A stretch of 64,000 nt of DNA from GCA-2687025 sp964473525 (GTDB lineage Bacteria > Poribacteria > WGA-4E > GCA-2687025), in NCBI GenBank assembly GCA_964473525.1, contig CAYYPK010000002.1, forward strand, positions 248,001-312,000. The letters run 5' to 3'. Below the pieces are notes generated by a model that saw nothing but the letters and a program-made list of their open reading frames with translations, made no database searches and was not told the DNA's origin. This document shows positions 37,224 through 45,406 of the stretch, piece by piece. How positions within the stretch are numbered: position 1 is the first letter of the stretch; every line of letters begins with the position of its first letter. A program made the translations under genes and the position numbers.

Positions 37224-39740
37224 ATGTCGTACCGTATCGACCGACTTCGCCCACTCTGTTGCGCTGGCGTGGCGCTTCTGGCTCTCGGGTTCTCCGCGGT
37301 TGCGGAGGAGGGCGAGCGGCCGCACCCAGAGAAGAGCATCCGCGCCGCCCGCGCTCTGACGCCGCCAAGACTGGACGGCGTCTTCGACGATGAAGTGTGG
37401 CGCGACGCCCCACTGGGTGACGACTTCTGGCATCTAGACGCCGAGAATCGCGACCCCGCGCCCGCGACTGAGAGGACGGAATTCCAGATCGCGTACGACG
37501 ACGAGGCGCTCTACGTCGCGGTCATGTGCTACGACAGCGAACCCGACCAGATCGTGTCCCGCCTAACCCGACGCGAGGAGGAAGCGGAACGCGACTGGGT
37601 ACGCGTGCGGCTGGATCCGCACCACGATCACAAGGGCGGCGCCTATTTCATAGTCGGCCCGTCCGGGTGGCAGAAGGACGGCGTCCTGTTCGACAACAGT
37701 TGGGGCAGCGACACGTGGAACGGCGTGTGGGAAGCGGAGACAAGAGTTTCCGACCAGGGGTGGAGCGTCGAGTACCGCATCCCTTACCACGTCCTCAGGT
37801 TCTCCGAGCGCTCTGAGTATACGTGGGGCGTCACCGTGGCGCGCAACATCTCACGGAAGCAGGAAGAGACGCAGTGGATTCTGCATCGCGAGGGCGATGG
37901 CGGAATCGCATCCCGCTTCGGCCACCTGACGGGCATAGAGGGAATCTCGCCACCGACGCATCTGGAAGTCCTGCCGTTCACGCTGGGGCGGTCGTCGTTT
38001 GCGGCGCGGGACGAATCAGGATCGCGCGCCACCGACCTGTTCGGTTCGACAGGTCTCGACCTTCGCTACGGACTGTCCTCGAACATCTCACTCAACGCGA
38101 CGATCAACCCGGACTTTGGGCAGGTAGAGGCGGATCCGGCAGTCGTCAACCTGAGCGTGTTCGAGACGTTCTTCCGCGAGCAGCGGCCGTTCTTCGTCGA
38201 GGGATCGTCCGTGTTCAACATGCCGGGGGTGTACCTGTACGGCGTCAGCGGCTACTCCTCGCTCTTCCACTCGCGGCGTATCGGCCGTCGGCCGGGGCGC
38301 TTTGGGGTTCCGGCCGGCGCGGCGGAGCTCGACCGACCGGACGCCTCCACGATCCTCGGCGCGGCCAAGCTGTCGGGTAAGACCGACCGCGGTCTGTCGT
38401 TCGCCGTCCTGGAGACGTTGACCTCAGCCGAATACGCTCTCGTCGAGGAGACCACGACCGATGCGTTGACCGGCCAAGTACACCGCTCGGAACGTGATCA
38501 TCTCGTCGAACCCATGACGAACCACTTCGTCGCTCGCGCGGTGCAGGACATCGGCTCCCTGTCGAAACTGGGCGCCACGACGACGGCCATGAACGGCGAG
38601 GGGTTCGCCCCCGCCTACGTCGGTAGCGTGGACGCGACGCGCAGGTTCAGCGAGGGCGGGGCGAGGGTGTTCGGTAGGCTCGCCGGAAGCCGCTCTGGGG
38701 CATTCGACGCCCGGAAGCGCGGGTACGAAGGCGCGCTCCTCCTCGAGGACTGGAGTGGGACGTGGGGCGGACAAGCGTACGCCGACGTGCGGTCGCGGGA
38801 ATTCGACACGAACGACCTAGGGTTCACGCTCCGGTCGGACATCGTCCAAAGCGGAGCCTGGGGATCACTCGTGCCGCAGCACCCGTTCTTCATCTTCCAG
38901 TCGTCCATGTGGATGGTGGACGTGCACTCCAACTGGAATCTGGACGGGGACCGGCTTTCGCGAGGCTTCGGAGGCTGGGGGTTCAACACCCTGAAGAACT
39001 ACTGGGGTTCCGGGTGGGAGATACACAGGTATCTCGACCGTATCGACGACCTCGCGACCCGCGGCGGGCCACCGATGCTGATCCCCGGCAGGTGGGAGTG
39101 GGGCGGCAACGTCGGCACGGACGGTCGGAAACCCGTGAAGGTCAGCGTCGAGGTGGGCGGCGGATGGACGGACGACCGCATCAGCACGAACAGCAAATAC
39201 GGCGTCGGCGTGGAGCTGAAGCCCGCGTCCAACGTGCAGGTGTCTATCAAGCCATCGTACTCGACCCGCCATGACGACGCTCAGTGGGTCGAGAACATGG
39301 ACGCGGACGGCGACGGCGAGGACGACCGCTTCGTCTTCGGCGAGCTCGACCAGGACGTGTTCGACCTCGGTCTGCGAGCCAACCTGTCGGTGACGACGAA
39401 GCTCTCGATCCAGACGTATCTCCAGTCGTTCGTCGTCAACGGCGACTACACCACGTTCAAGGAACTGGCAGCGCCGAGGACGTACAGCTTCAAGGGCGTG
39501 GCGCCGAGCGAGCTCTCCGGCAACCCTGACTTCAACAACCGTTCGTTGCGCGGGAACATGGTCCTGCGCTGGGAGTACGAGCCGGGCAGCACGCTCTTCC
39601 TTGTGTGGAGCCAGAACCGGCACGGTTCCATGGGCCTCGACGAAGCTGAGTTCAGGCCGTTGCCCAGCGTTCGGGACAGCTTCACCGACGATGGCGAGGA
39701 CGTGTTCCTCATCAAGCTGAACTACTGGATGGGCTTGTAG
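37224..39740 (+). CDS. DUF5916 outer-membrane protein with CBM9-like domain
   Basis: An 838-residue protein. Residues 1-27 form a signal peptide. Residues about 38-215 are a CBM9-like sandwich (LTPPRLDGVFDDEVW, then TEFQIAYDDEALYVAVMCYD and VEYRIPYHVLRFSE). The rest is the DUF5916 region: ISLNATINPDFGQVEADPAVVN and FFREQRPFFVEGSSVFN are diagnostic, and the later part is a series of amphipathic strands ending in YWMGL. A Ca-like DADGDGEDD sits late in the protein. DUF5916 proteins are predicted outer-membrane barrels, often beside carbohydrate-handling genes. The ATG at 37224 is chosen because GGAG lies nine bases upstream and the signal peptide starts there. Confidence 0.9.
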   Translation: MSYRIDRLRPLCCAGVALLALGFSAVAEEGERPHPEKSIRAARALTPPRLDGVFDDEVWRDAPLGDDFWHLDAENRDPAPATERTEFQIAYDDEALYVAVMCYDSEPDQIVSRLTRREEEAERDWVRVRLDPHHDHKGGAYFIVGPSGWQKDGVLFDNSWGSDTWNGVWEAETRVSDQGWSVEYRIPYHVLRFSERSEYTWGVTVARNISRKQEETQWILHREGDGGIASRFGHLTGIEGISPPTHLEVLPFTLGRSSFAARDESGSRATDLFGSTGLDLRYGLSSNISLNATINPDFGQVEADPAVVNLSVFETFFREQRPFFVEGSSVFNMPGVYLYGVSGYSSLFHSRRIGRRPGRFGVPAGAAELDRPDASTILGAAKLSGKTDRGLSFAVLETLTSAEYALVEETTTDALTGQVHRSERDHLVEPMTNHFVARAVQDIGSLSKLGATTTAMNGEGFAPAYVGSVDATRRFSEGGARVFGRLAGSRSGAFDARKRGYEGALLLEDWSGTWGGQAYADVRSREFDTNDLGFTLRSDIVQSGAWGSLVPQHPFFIFQSSMWMVDVHSNWNLDGDRLSRGFGGWGFNTLKNYWGSGWEIHRYLDRIDDLATRGGPPMLIPGRWEWGGNVGTDGRKPVKVSVEVGGGWTDDRISTNSKYGVGVELKPASNVQVSIKPSYSTRHDDAQWVENMDADGDGEDDRFVFGELDQDVFDLGLRANLSVTTKLSIQTYLQSFVVNGDYTTFKELAAPRTYSFKGVAPSELSGNPDFNNRSLRGNMVLRWEYEPGSTLFLVWSQNRHGSMGLDEAEFRPLPSVRDSFTDDGEDVFLIKLNYWMGL

Positions 39741-39801
39741 AGAGCGGGACTGGCCCAGGGCAGCGGCGCAGTCGGCATCGGCCCTTCGTGGGGCGGCACG
39801 A

Positions 39802-39830
39802 TTGACAACATTGAGCCCCACTGCGACACT
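39802..39830 (+). promoter_or_regulatory. Candidate sigma-70-type promoter
   Basis: TTGACA (39802-39807), 17 bases, GACACT (39825-39830), 35 bases before the ATG at 39865. The -35 and spacing are ideal, the -10 is half-matched. Confidence 0.5.
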
Positions 39831-39864
39831 TCATGTGGCCCAAAGTTTGCGCCGGGAGGGAAGC

Positions 39865-40176
39865 ATGTCTGGCAAGACCGCGACGCGACGCGCGCGTCGG
39901 AAGAACTCGCGGGTTCAGGACTACATCGACGGCATGGCGACGGCCATGGACTTGACCGGCTCGCTGATGGACGGCTCGTCCTACCGGAGTGAGACAGCTC
40001 TTCGGAACCTGGCTGCGGAAGCAGTCGAAGAGGCCGAGGCGTACGGTGAGGTGGGTGTGGTTGCCTTCACGAGGCGGGTCGGCGCGTTCCTCGCGCGGGC
40101 GGGCGCCGTCGCGGAACGAGAAAGCCATGGGGAAGATCCTCCCACTCCCGACTGGCTTCCTCCGGGGCAATCGTGA
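39865..40176 (+). CDS. Small soluble protein of unknown function
   Basis: A 103-residue protein beginning with a very basic stretch (TRRARRKN), then amphipathic helices (TALRNLAAEAVEEAEAYGEV and VVAFTRRVGAFLARAGAVA). No family recognised. A strong GGGAGGG precedes the ATG, and a TTGACA promoter lies just upstream. It overlaps the next gene by a GTGA, so the two are translated as a pair. Confidence 0.6.
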   Translation: MSGKTATRRARRKNSRVQDYIDGMATAMDLTGSLMDGSSYRSETALRNLAAEAVEEAEAYGEVGVVAFTRRVGAFLARAGAVAERESHGEDPPTPDWLPPGQS

Positions 40177-40589
40177 CGCCGTCCTATCGTCCGCCCGGAG
40201 ATGCGCCTGTCTCAGCTGGCAGTGATCGGCAGGCCGAGCTCGCGGTTCGTCTCCTGGAAGGCGCTCAGCCTATCGCGACCCGACTGCTAGAGTCGGTCGA
40301 CAAAGACACCGAAATGCGGGCGGAACTGGGACGACAGTATCTAGAGCTCGCGAGGCAAACCCTCGAGCAGGCGCACGCAGAGCGTGCAGACAGGAGTGCG
40401 GCCCGCACTCGCGCGCAGCTGTATGCACTGGTGATCGCGCTCGCGGGATTCGGGCTTGCGGGATACGCGTTCCGTCTGGGACATCCGACCGCAGCGGCTG
40501 CCGTGGCGGGGGCGGGGCTTGCTGGCATCGTCACGGCCATGCTCAAGTCGTCCTGGCATCGCGAGGACGACGATCTCGATGTCGAATAG
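40173..40589 (+). CDS. Two-helix membrane protein (DUF2335-like)
   Basis: A 138-residue protein. Residues about 20-85 are helical and charged (ELAVRLLEGAQPIATRLLE and LEQAHAERADRSAARTRAQL), then two close hydrophobic helices (LYALVIALAGFGLAGYAF and AAAAVAGAGLAGIVTAML). That arrangement, a coiled N-terminus and a hairpin at the C-terminus, resembles the DUF2335 membrane proteins. The GTG start at 40173 overlaps the upstream stop by four bases. It is probably the membrane partner of the small basic protein before it. Confidence 0.6.
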   Translation: MTPSYRPPGDAPVSAGSDRQAELAVRLLEGAQPIATRLLESVDKDTEMRAELGRQYLELARQTLEQAHAERADRSAARTRAQLYALVIALAGFGLAGYAFRLGHPTAAAAVAGAGLAGIVTAMLKSSWHREDDDLDVE

Positions 40590-40751
40590 AGGTTCGGCCC
40601 GCCTGCGCTACGCCTCAGAGCTTCTAGGCCGGAACAGCTTCTCCCACGCTGGTTGGTACGATCACCCCATGGGCCTCAGTACTGGATGGGGCTGTAGCGG
40701 ATTCCGCGCGTCAGGCGAGGCGCGTCGATCCAGAGACCAGGACTCCTGCGG

Positions 40752-41879
40752 ATGTCGCACACACCAGCGCGGCTCGATACGCTGGACGCCGCTCGTCTGA
40801 CGCGCGTCATCTCGACAGCGCTGGACACACCGCGCCGGGTCGAGCTAGCGGCGTGGACGTGGCAACCGGTGGCCGGTGGTCTGGGCGGCCAGGGCGTGTA
40901 TAGGGTCGCCGGTTCCGCGCTCGTGGATGGGGTGGCCACGACGTGGTCGGTGGTGGTCAAGGTGCTGCGAGGCGACGGTTCGGACACGGACCCAGCGGCA
41001 GAGACGTACTGGCTGCGCGAGCGCGAGGTGATCCAATCCGGGCTGCTGGACGGTGTAGAGGGCGGCGTCTCCACGCCTCTATGCCTCGCGGTCGAGGATG
41101 TCGCGGCGGACGAGACGTGGCTGTGGTTCGAGGAGGTCGAGGACGACATCCCTTACCCGTGGGCGCCGGAAACGTGGGCCGAGGTGGCACGACAGTTCGG
41201 GCGGTGGCAGGGGAAGTACGTCGTTGGCAAGCCGCTGCCGACCCATGAATGGCTGTACACGGGGTTTCTGGAGCGCTGCTACACCACCTGGGGGCCGCCG
41301 CGCCTATGCGAGCATCTGCCACAGCCGGTGCTCTCTCAGCTGTACCCCGACGGTTCCGCTGCGACCATCGACCGCTTCTGGGATGAACGCGACGCGTGCC
41401 TCGCCACATACCGTCGCGCCCCGCTCGCGGTCGCCCACCTAGACGCAAATCGAGCCAACCTGTTTCTGCGGGAAGGGCGCGTTGTCGCCATCGACTGGGC
41501 GTTCGCGAGCATCGAGCCGGCGGGCGCTGACCTGGCTGGTCTCATCGCCGGCAACCTTTGGAGCCAGGAGGCGCCAGCGGGCGAGTATTGGGAGTTCGCC
41601 GACTCCGTCTTCGGCGGCTATCTCGCCGGCCTCTCCGATGTCGGTTGGGACGGCGACGCCGACGCCGTGAGGTTCGTGTTCCTTGTCGCCGCCTGTTTGC
41701 GGCACAGCACTGTGTTCGCATCGACCGCCCGCTGGCTCGCTACCGAGCCGGACGAGCCGTTCTGGGGCGTCATGGAGACCATCCTCGCCGCCGACACTCG
41801 GGAGGAGGCTATCTGCCAGTGGGGGCGGGCGAGCCAGTTCCTCGCGGGGTGCGCCGACGAGGCGCTCAGTATGGTCTAG
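40752..41879 (+). CDS. Aminoglycoside-phosphotransferase-like kinase, copy A
   Basis: A 375-residue protein of the APH/choline kinase-like fold. TWSVVVKVLR carries the ATP-binding lysine. The catalytic loop AHLDANRANLFL matches H-x-D-x-x-x-x-N exactly, and VVAIDWAFASIEPAGADL supplies the metal-binding Asp. The N-terminal lobe contains GGLGGQGVYRV as the glycine-rich loop. Members phosphorylate small hydroxyl compounds, including antibiotics, choline and methylthioribose; the substrate is not evident. The ATG at 40752 has only weak upstream sequence. The next gene starts 11 bases after the stop, behind GGAGGA. Confidence 0.85.
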   Translation: MSHTPARLDTLDAARLTRVISTALDTPRRVELAAWTWQPVAGGLGGQGVYRVAGSALVDGVATTWSVVVKVLRGDGSDTDPAAETYWLREREVIQSGLLDGVEGGVSTPLCLAVEDVAADETWLWFEEVEDDIPYPWAPETWAEVARQFGRWQGKYVVGKPLPTHEWLYTGFLERCYTTWGPPRLCEHLPQPVLSQLYPDGSAATIDRFWDERDACLATYRRAPLAVAHLDANRANLFLREGRVVAIDWAFASIEPAGADLAGLIAGNLWSQEAPAGEYWEFADSVFGGYLAGLSDVGWDGDADAVRFVFLVAACLRHSTVFASTARWLATEPDEPFWGVMETILAADTREEAICQWGRASQFLAGCADEALSMV

Positions 41880-41890
41880 GAGGATGAGCA

Positions 41891-43450
41891 GTGACGAGCG
41901 CCACGATGGAAGCCGAGGTCCGAGCCACCCTGGATCGGTACCACGCCGCATTAGAGGCCGGCGACCTCGACACGATTCTGGCCATGTTTGCGTATCAGCC
42001 GCAGCACGTGGTCAACGGCGTTCCCGCCGGGCCCGAAGGGATGAGGCGGCGGTTCGAGGAGCAGATAGCCGCGGGCGCCTACGCCTCAGTCACCGCGGAC
42101 CTTTCCCAACTGCGGCTCTCGATAGACACCACGAGTGACTACGCAGCGACCCACGGCGCCAACGCCACCATGGAGCCTGTGGTCTATCGCTCCGACGAAG
42201 GTCAGCGCGCGATGGCGTACGACATGGTCCGAAGCGAAGACGGAAACTGGCAGTTCCTGCACCAGCAGATCCTCCCCGACCCAGGCGCGCGAGCGCACAA
42301 CGACCAGCTACTCGCTCACGCTGGGATCCCTCTCGACCAGCAGACGATGGTCTGGACGAGAAGGCTGGAGGCGCCGTTGGATAAGGTCTGGCGCGCAGTC
42401 GCCACGGAGGAGGGCCTGAGCAAATGGTGGCTGCCCAAGGAACGCGAGGGCGGTGGGTTGGAATTCGCAATAGACCTCACGCAGGGCGGCGCGTTCCGCC
42501 ACAGCTGGGAGAGTACGATCCTGGAGCTGGAGGATCGGGCGCTGATCGACTTCAAGGAGTTCAGGATCGAACTCGCCCGCGATGGCGACAGTACCCTTCT
42601 CACGTTCTTCGTGTTCACCATGAATGGCGACGAGTGGCGCGCCTTCTGGCGAGCGGCGTACACCCCGCTTTACTACGAGCAGTTCGGTGGCTTTGACCCA
42701 TGGACCGCGAGCGGTTGGCATGACGCTCTGGACCTACTCGAGCACTCGCTCACAGGCCGGAAGTTCGACCACGCGATGGAGCCGGAGTGGTCGGCCCAGC
42801 CCGGTCAACTGATTCACTTCTACCTCACCTATCTGCGCCGGCTCCACAGCCAGCGGCGGCTTTCCACCCGGCCGGCCCTCCGATTCGTAGGACCCGGCGG
42901 CAGGTCGGACGTGACCATTGGGCCCGATGTCCTCAAGCAACAGGCCTACGAAGGCCTACAGTTGCGGGTTGAGACGCGAGAGCCGCAATCCGTGCTGGTC
43001 ATGGAGCGTGAAACGACGCGGGAGGGGTATGCCGCCGCAGCGGTAGAAATGCTCAACCTGCTGTCCGACTACATCGCCACACAGGGGGAGCGACCCTCCG
43101 GCGCCGCGTTCGTGCGAATCCTCCAACACACGCCAGCGAGCAATTGGCTAGAAGGCGCCATCCGCTTCGAAGCTGGCTTCCGGGTGTCGCCTGCTGTTGC
43201 GGCGCGAGGAGAGATGCGGCGTCGAGAGTTGCCCGGAGGCGCCACCGTCTCAGCAGTACACGGAGATCCCGTCGACAGCTTCATTCGGGCGTTCAACGCG
43301 TGGCCGTGGATCATCAAGTACGCTGAGGAGCAGGGCGCGACACTCGACGGCGGCTGGGGTGGCAACGGCGGCTGGCAGGAGTTCGTCGACATTCCCCCAG
43401 TCCATGGCAAGGGCGCTGCGTCGAAGCTCTGCCTCCCGACAGCCGACTAA
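41891..43450 (+). CDS. SnoaL-like, SRPBCC and GyrI-like three-domain fusion
   Basis: A 519-residue cytoplasmic protein with three separate ligand-pocket folds. Residues about 5-130 are SnoaL/NTF2-like (VRATLDRYHAALEAGDLDTI, AMFAYQPQHVVNGVPAGPEG). Residues about 150-320 are SRPBCC/AHSA1 (MVWTRRLEAPLDKVWRAVAT, EEGLSKWWLPKER). Residues about 345-510 are GyrI/AraC effector-binding-like (SGAAFVRILQHTPASNW, VSAVHGDPVDSFIRAFNA, GWQEFVDIPP). All three families bind small hydrophobic or cationic compounds, and none here shows a DNA-binding domain. A bound compound is therefore more likely than an enzyme reaction. It lies between two APH-like kinases. GTG start behind GGAGGA. Confidence 0.85.
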   Translation: MTSATMEAEVRATLDRYHAALEAGDLDTILAMFAYQPQHVVNGVPAGPEGMRRRFEEQIAAGAYASVTADLSQLRLSIDTTSDYAATHGANATMEPVVYRSDEGQRAMAYDMVRSEDGNWQFLHQQILPDPGARAHNDQLLAHAGIPLDQQTMVWTRRLEAPLDKVWRAVATEEGLSKWWLPKEREGGGLEFAIDLTQGGAFRHSWESTILELEDRALIDFKEFRIELARDGDSTLLTFFVFTMNGDEWRAFWRAAYTPLYYEQFGGFDPWTASGWHDALDLLEHSLTGRKFDHAMEPEWSAQPGQLIHFYLTYLRRLHSQRRLSTRPALRFVGPGGRSDVTIGPDVLKQQAYEGLQLRVETREPQSVLVMERETTREGYAAAAVEMLNLLSDYIATQGERPSGAAFVRILQHTPASNWLEGAIRFEAGFRVSPAVAARGEMRRRELPGGATVSAVHGDPVDSFIRAFNAWPWIIKYAEEQGATLDGGWGGNGGWQEFVDIPPVHGKGAASKLCLPTAD

Positions 43451-43514
43451 AGCTGGTGCTGACGGTGGCGGCGCGGATCAGACGTAGGGCTTGACCGAAC
43501 AGGAATCTGCGGCG

Positions 43515-44540
43515 ATGGCAAACGACGCATATACGGAGTGGCGGCAGGATCTCGAGCGGCGGGCCAACGCCGCCATCGGTCCGTTCATCGCTGACAACCC
43601 AGCATACACAGTCGATGCCACGCAGCCGGACTACAGAGGCGGCACGAACATCGCCACGTTCGGGACACGCGATGGTGAACCGGTGGTCTACAAGTACTTT
43701 GGCGGCCGCGAGCGGTGGCGCAACGAGCTGTACTGTCTGCAGATGTTGCGGTCGACGGGGCACGTGCCTGAGGTGCTGGCGTCGCCCGAGCACCTGATTG
43801 TCATGGCTCGCCTGCGTGGCGGCGCACTCGGGGCCGAGGCGCTCGAAGCCGAGGATGTCAGTAGACTCAGCCGTCAGGTGGGGCACGCGCTCGCAGCTAT
43901 CTCAATGACGGAGGCGACGCCCGCCGCGGATGGCTACTCCCCGCGCGATTTCGCGTGCATCTCCTGGGGTGGAGACCTGCGCGCGGTCGTTGAGCGGTAT
44001 GTGCGCCTGTGCCGAGGGGTGCAGGAAGCCGTGCCCGCCTACCAGACGCCGTTCTTCACCGAGTCGCTCGATCTGGTGCAAGGCCGCGCCCAGATGCTAA
44101 CCGAAGGGCCTCCCGCACTGTTCCACGACGACGTGTGGAACATGGCAGTGGACGGCGACACGTTTGTCGGCTTCTTCGACCTGGAGATGTGTCGCTATGG
44201 CCCCCAGCATGCGCAACTGGGGTGCGCGCTTTCCCTCTGCTCCCCGGCGGAATGGCACCACTACGCGCTCGACTGGTCCTCGTGCCTGGACGGCTATGGG
44301 GACGGCGCCGGATGCGAACTGACCGAGGACGATCACGTGAGCATCCTGGCGATGGGGCACTTCTACCATCACATCCGCGCCTGCCGTTGGGGCCAGTGGG
44401 ATGGCGACCCAGCGGAGACGGCGCATATGGGCGCGTCTGCGGCCGCTGCGGAGCACCACCTGGACGCTATGCGGAGGATGCGCGCGGTAGTCGAGGAGTG
44501 GGCGGATCTCAGGCCATGGTTTCCAAGCCGTGCGACGTGA
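43515..44540 (+). CDS. Aminoglycoside-phosphotransferase-like kinase, copy B, shortened catalytic loop
   Basis: A 341-residue APH-fold protein. The ATP lysine is in GEPVVYKYFGGRERW. The catalytic region reads LFHDDVWNMAVDGDTFVGFF, i.e. H-D-D-V-W-N, two residues shorter between Asp and Asn than copy A, and the metal Asp is in FFDLEMCRYG. A short loop of this kind occurs in some distant members and may alter activity, or the protein may be a pseudokinase. The ATG at 43515 is chosen, with AGGA upstream; a TTG eight codons earlier is possible. It shares little direct similarity with copy A and so is not a recent duplicate. Confidence 0.75.
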   Translation: MANDAYTEWRQDLERRANAAIGPFIADNPAYTVDATQPDYRGGTNIATFGTRDGEPVVYKYFGGRERWRNELYCLQMLRSTGHVPEVLASPEHLIVMARLRGGALGAEALEAEDVSRLSRQVGHALAAISMTEATPAADGYSPRDFACISWGGDLRAVVERYVRLCRGVQEAVPAYQTPFFTESLDLVQGRAQMLTEGPPALFHDDVWNMAVDGDTFVGFFDLEMCRYGPQHAQLGCALSLCSPAEWHHYALDWSSCLDGYGDGAGCELTEDDHVSILAMGHFYHHIRACRWGQWDGDPAETAHMGASAAAAEHHLDAMRRMRAVVEEWADLRPWFPSRAT

Positions 44541-44793
44541 TGAGGCGCAGGCGCAGGAGGAGACCAGGGATAGGTGGCAACCGCCTGATCGGCCTGGCGA
44601 CCAACGTCGGCCCGGCGCCGTGGGCGCGCCGTAGGTACGATTCGCCGCAGGGAAGCACCGCTGCGTCGGCGCGCTCCATATGCACGTCACCGGCAGGCCG
44701 GACGCGCATGAGACTCAGAAGCGGCTGTACGAACACTGCGACGACTGGCCACTCGCGGCCAGCGACTACCGAGCGGGCCTAGGGAGCAAGTGC

Positions 44794-45393
44794 ATGTCGG
44801 ACATAGCGGACGTCGGCGTACATCTCGCCAGAAACACGATGTCGTGGAGCCGAAGGATCGACGCCCCGGTCGAACGAGCGTGGGAGGCGGTCACGCAGAA
44901 GGAACACCTCGACAAGTGGTACATGGAGGCGCACCAGACAGAGCTGCGTCTCGGCGGGAAACACGACTGGTTCCAGGACGGAGGTGTTGTCGACGAGTAC
45001 GAGCCGCTCCAGGTCATTCGCTTCTACAACCCGAAGAACCGGAGTTGGCAGAGGTTCTCCGTCGAGCCTGACGGCGCCGGCGCCGTCTTCACGCTGACGG
45101 ATCGGATAGGCGACGGGTCGTATTGGCTGGACACCGAGTGGGAGGAGACCGAAGACGGCTGGGTGCAGCTACCCGAGGAGCGCATTGCCGTTCGGTCCCC
45201 CGGAGGGCGTGGCACGCATTGGGTGGGCATCGCCGCTGGGTATCACGGTTTCGTCGACTCGCTGGACACGCACATAACCGGCAACACGGAAGGCTATCTT
45301 AGCTACGCGCGCCTCAACGAGCTGTATGACGCGTGGTACGCCGAGTTCTGGGGAGATGGCGGCGAAGGCTGGAGCCTCGTGGACGCGGAGTAG
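44794..45393 (+). CDS. SRPBCC/AHSA1-family protein
   Basis: A 199-residue cytoplasmic protein with a single SRPBCC (Bet v 1-like) fold. NTMSWSRRIDAPVERAWEAV and TQKEHLDKWYMEAHQTELRLGG are the family opening and ligand-cavity strand. EYEPLQVIRFYNPKNRSW and FTLTDRIGDGSYWLDTEWEE continue the sheet. It is similar to the middle domain of the fusion at 41891. The ATG at 44794 has GGGAG eight bases upstream. It ends the plus-strand cluster and is convergent with comM. Confidence 0.85.
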   Translation: MSDIADVGVHLARNTMSWSRRIDAPVERAWEAVTQKEHLDKWYMEAHQTELRLGGKHDWFQDGGVVDEYEPLQVIRFYNPKNRSWQRFSVEPDGAGAVFTLTDRIGDGSYWLDTEWEETEDGWVQLPEERIAVRSPGGRGTHWVGIAAGYHGFVDSLDTHITGNTEGYLSYARLNELYDAWYAEFWGDGGEGWSLVDAE

Positions 45394-45406
45394 CGCGCCT
45401 TCGCCG

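Noticed and set aside
41891..43450. GyrI-like region as part of a transcription regulator
   Set aside because: No helix-turn-helix is present in the protein, so an AraC/MerR-type regulator is unlikely.
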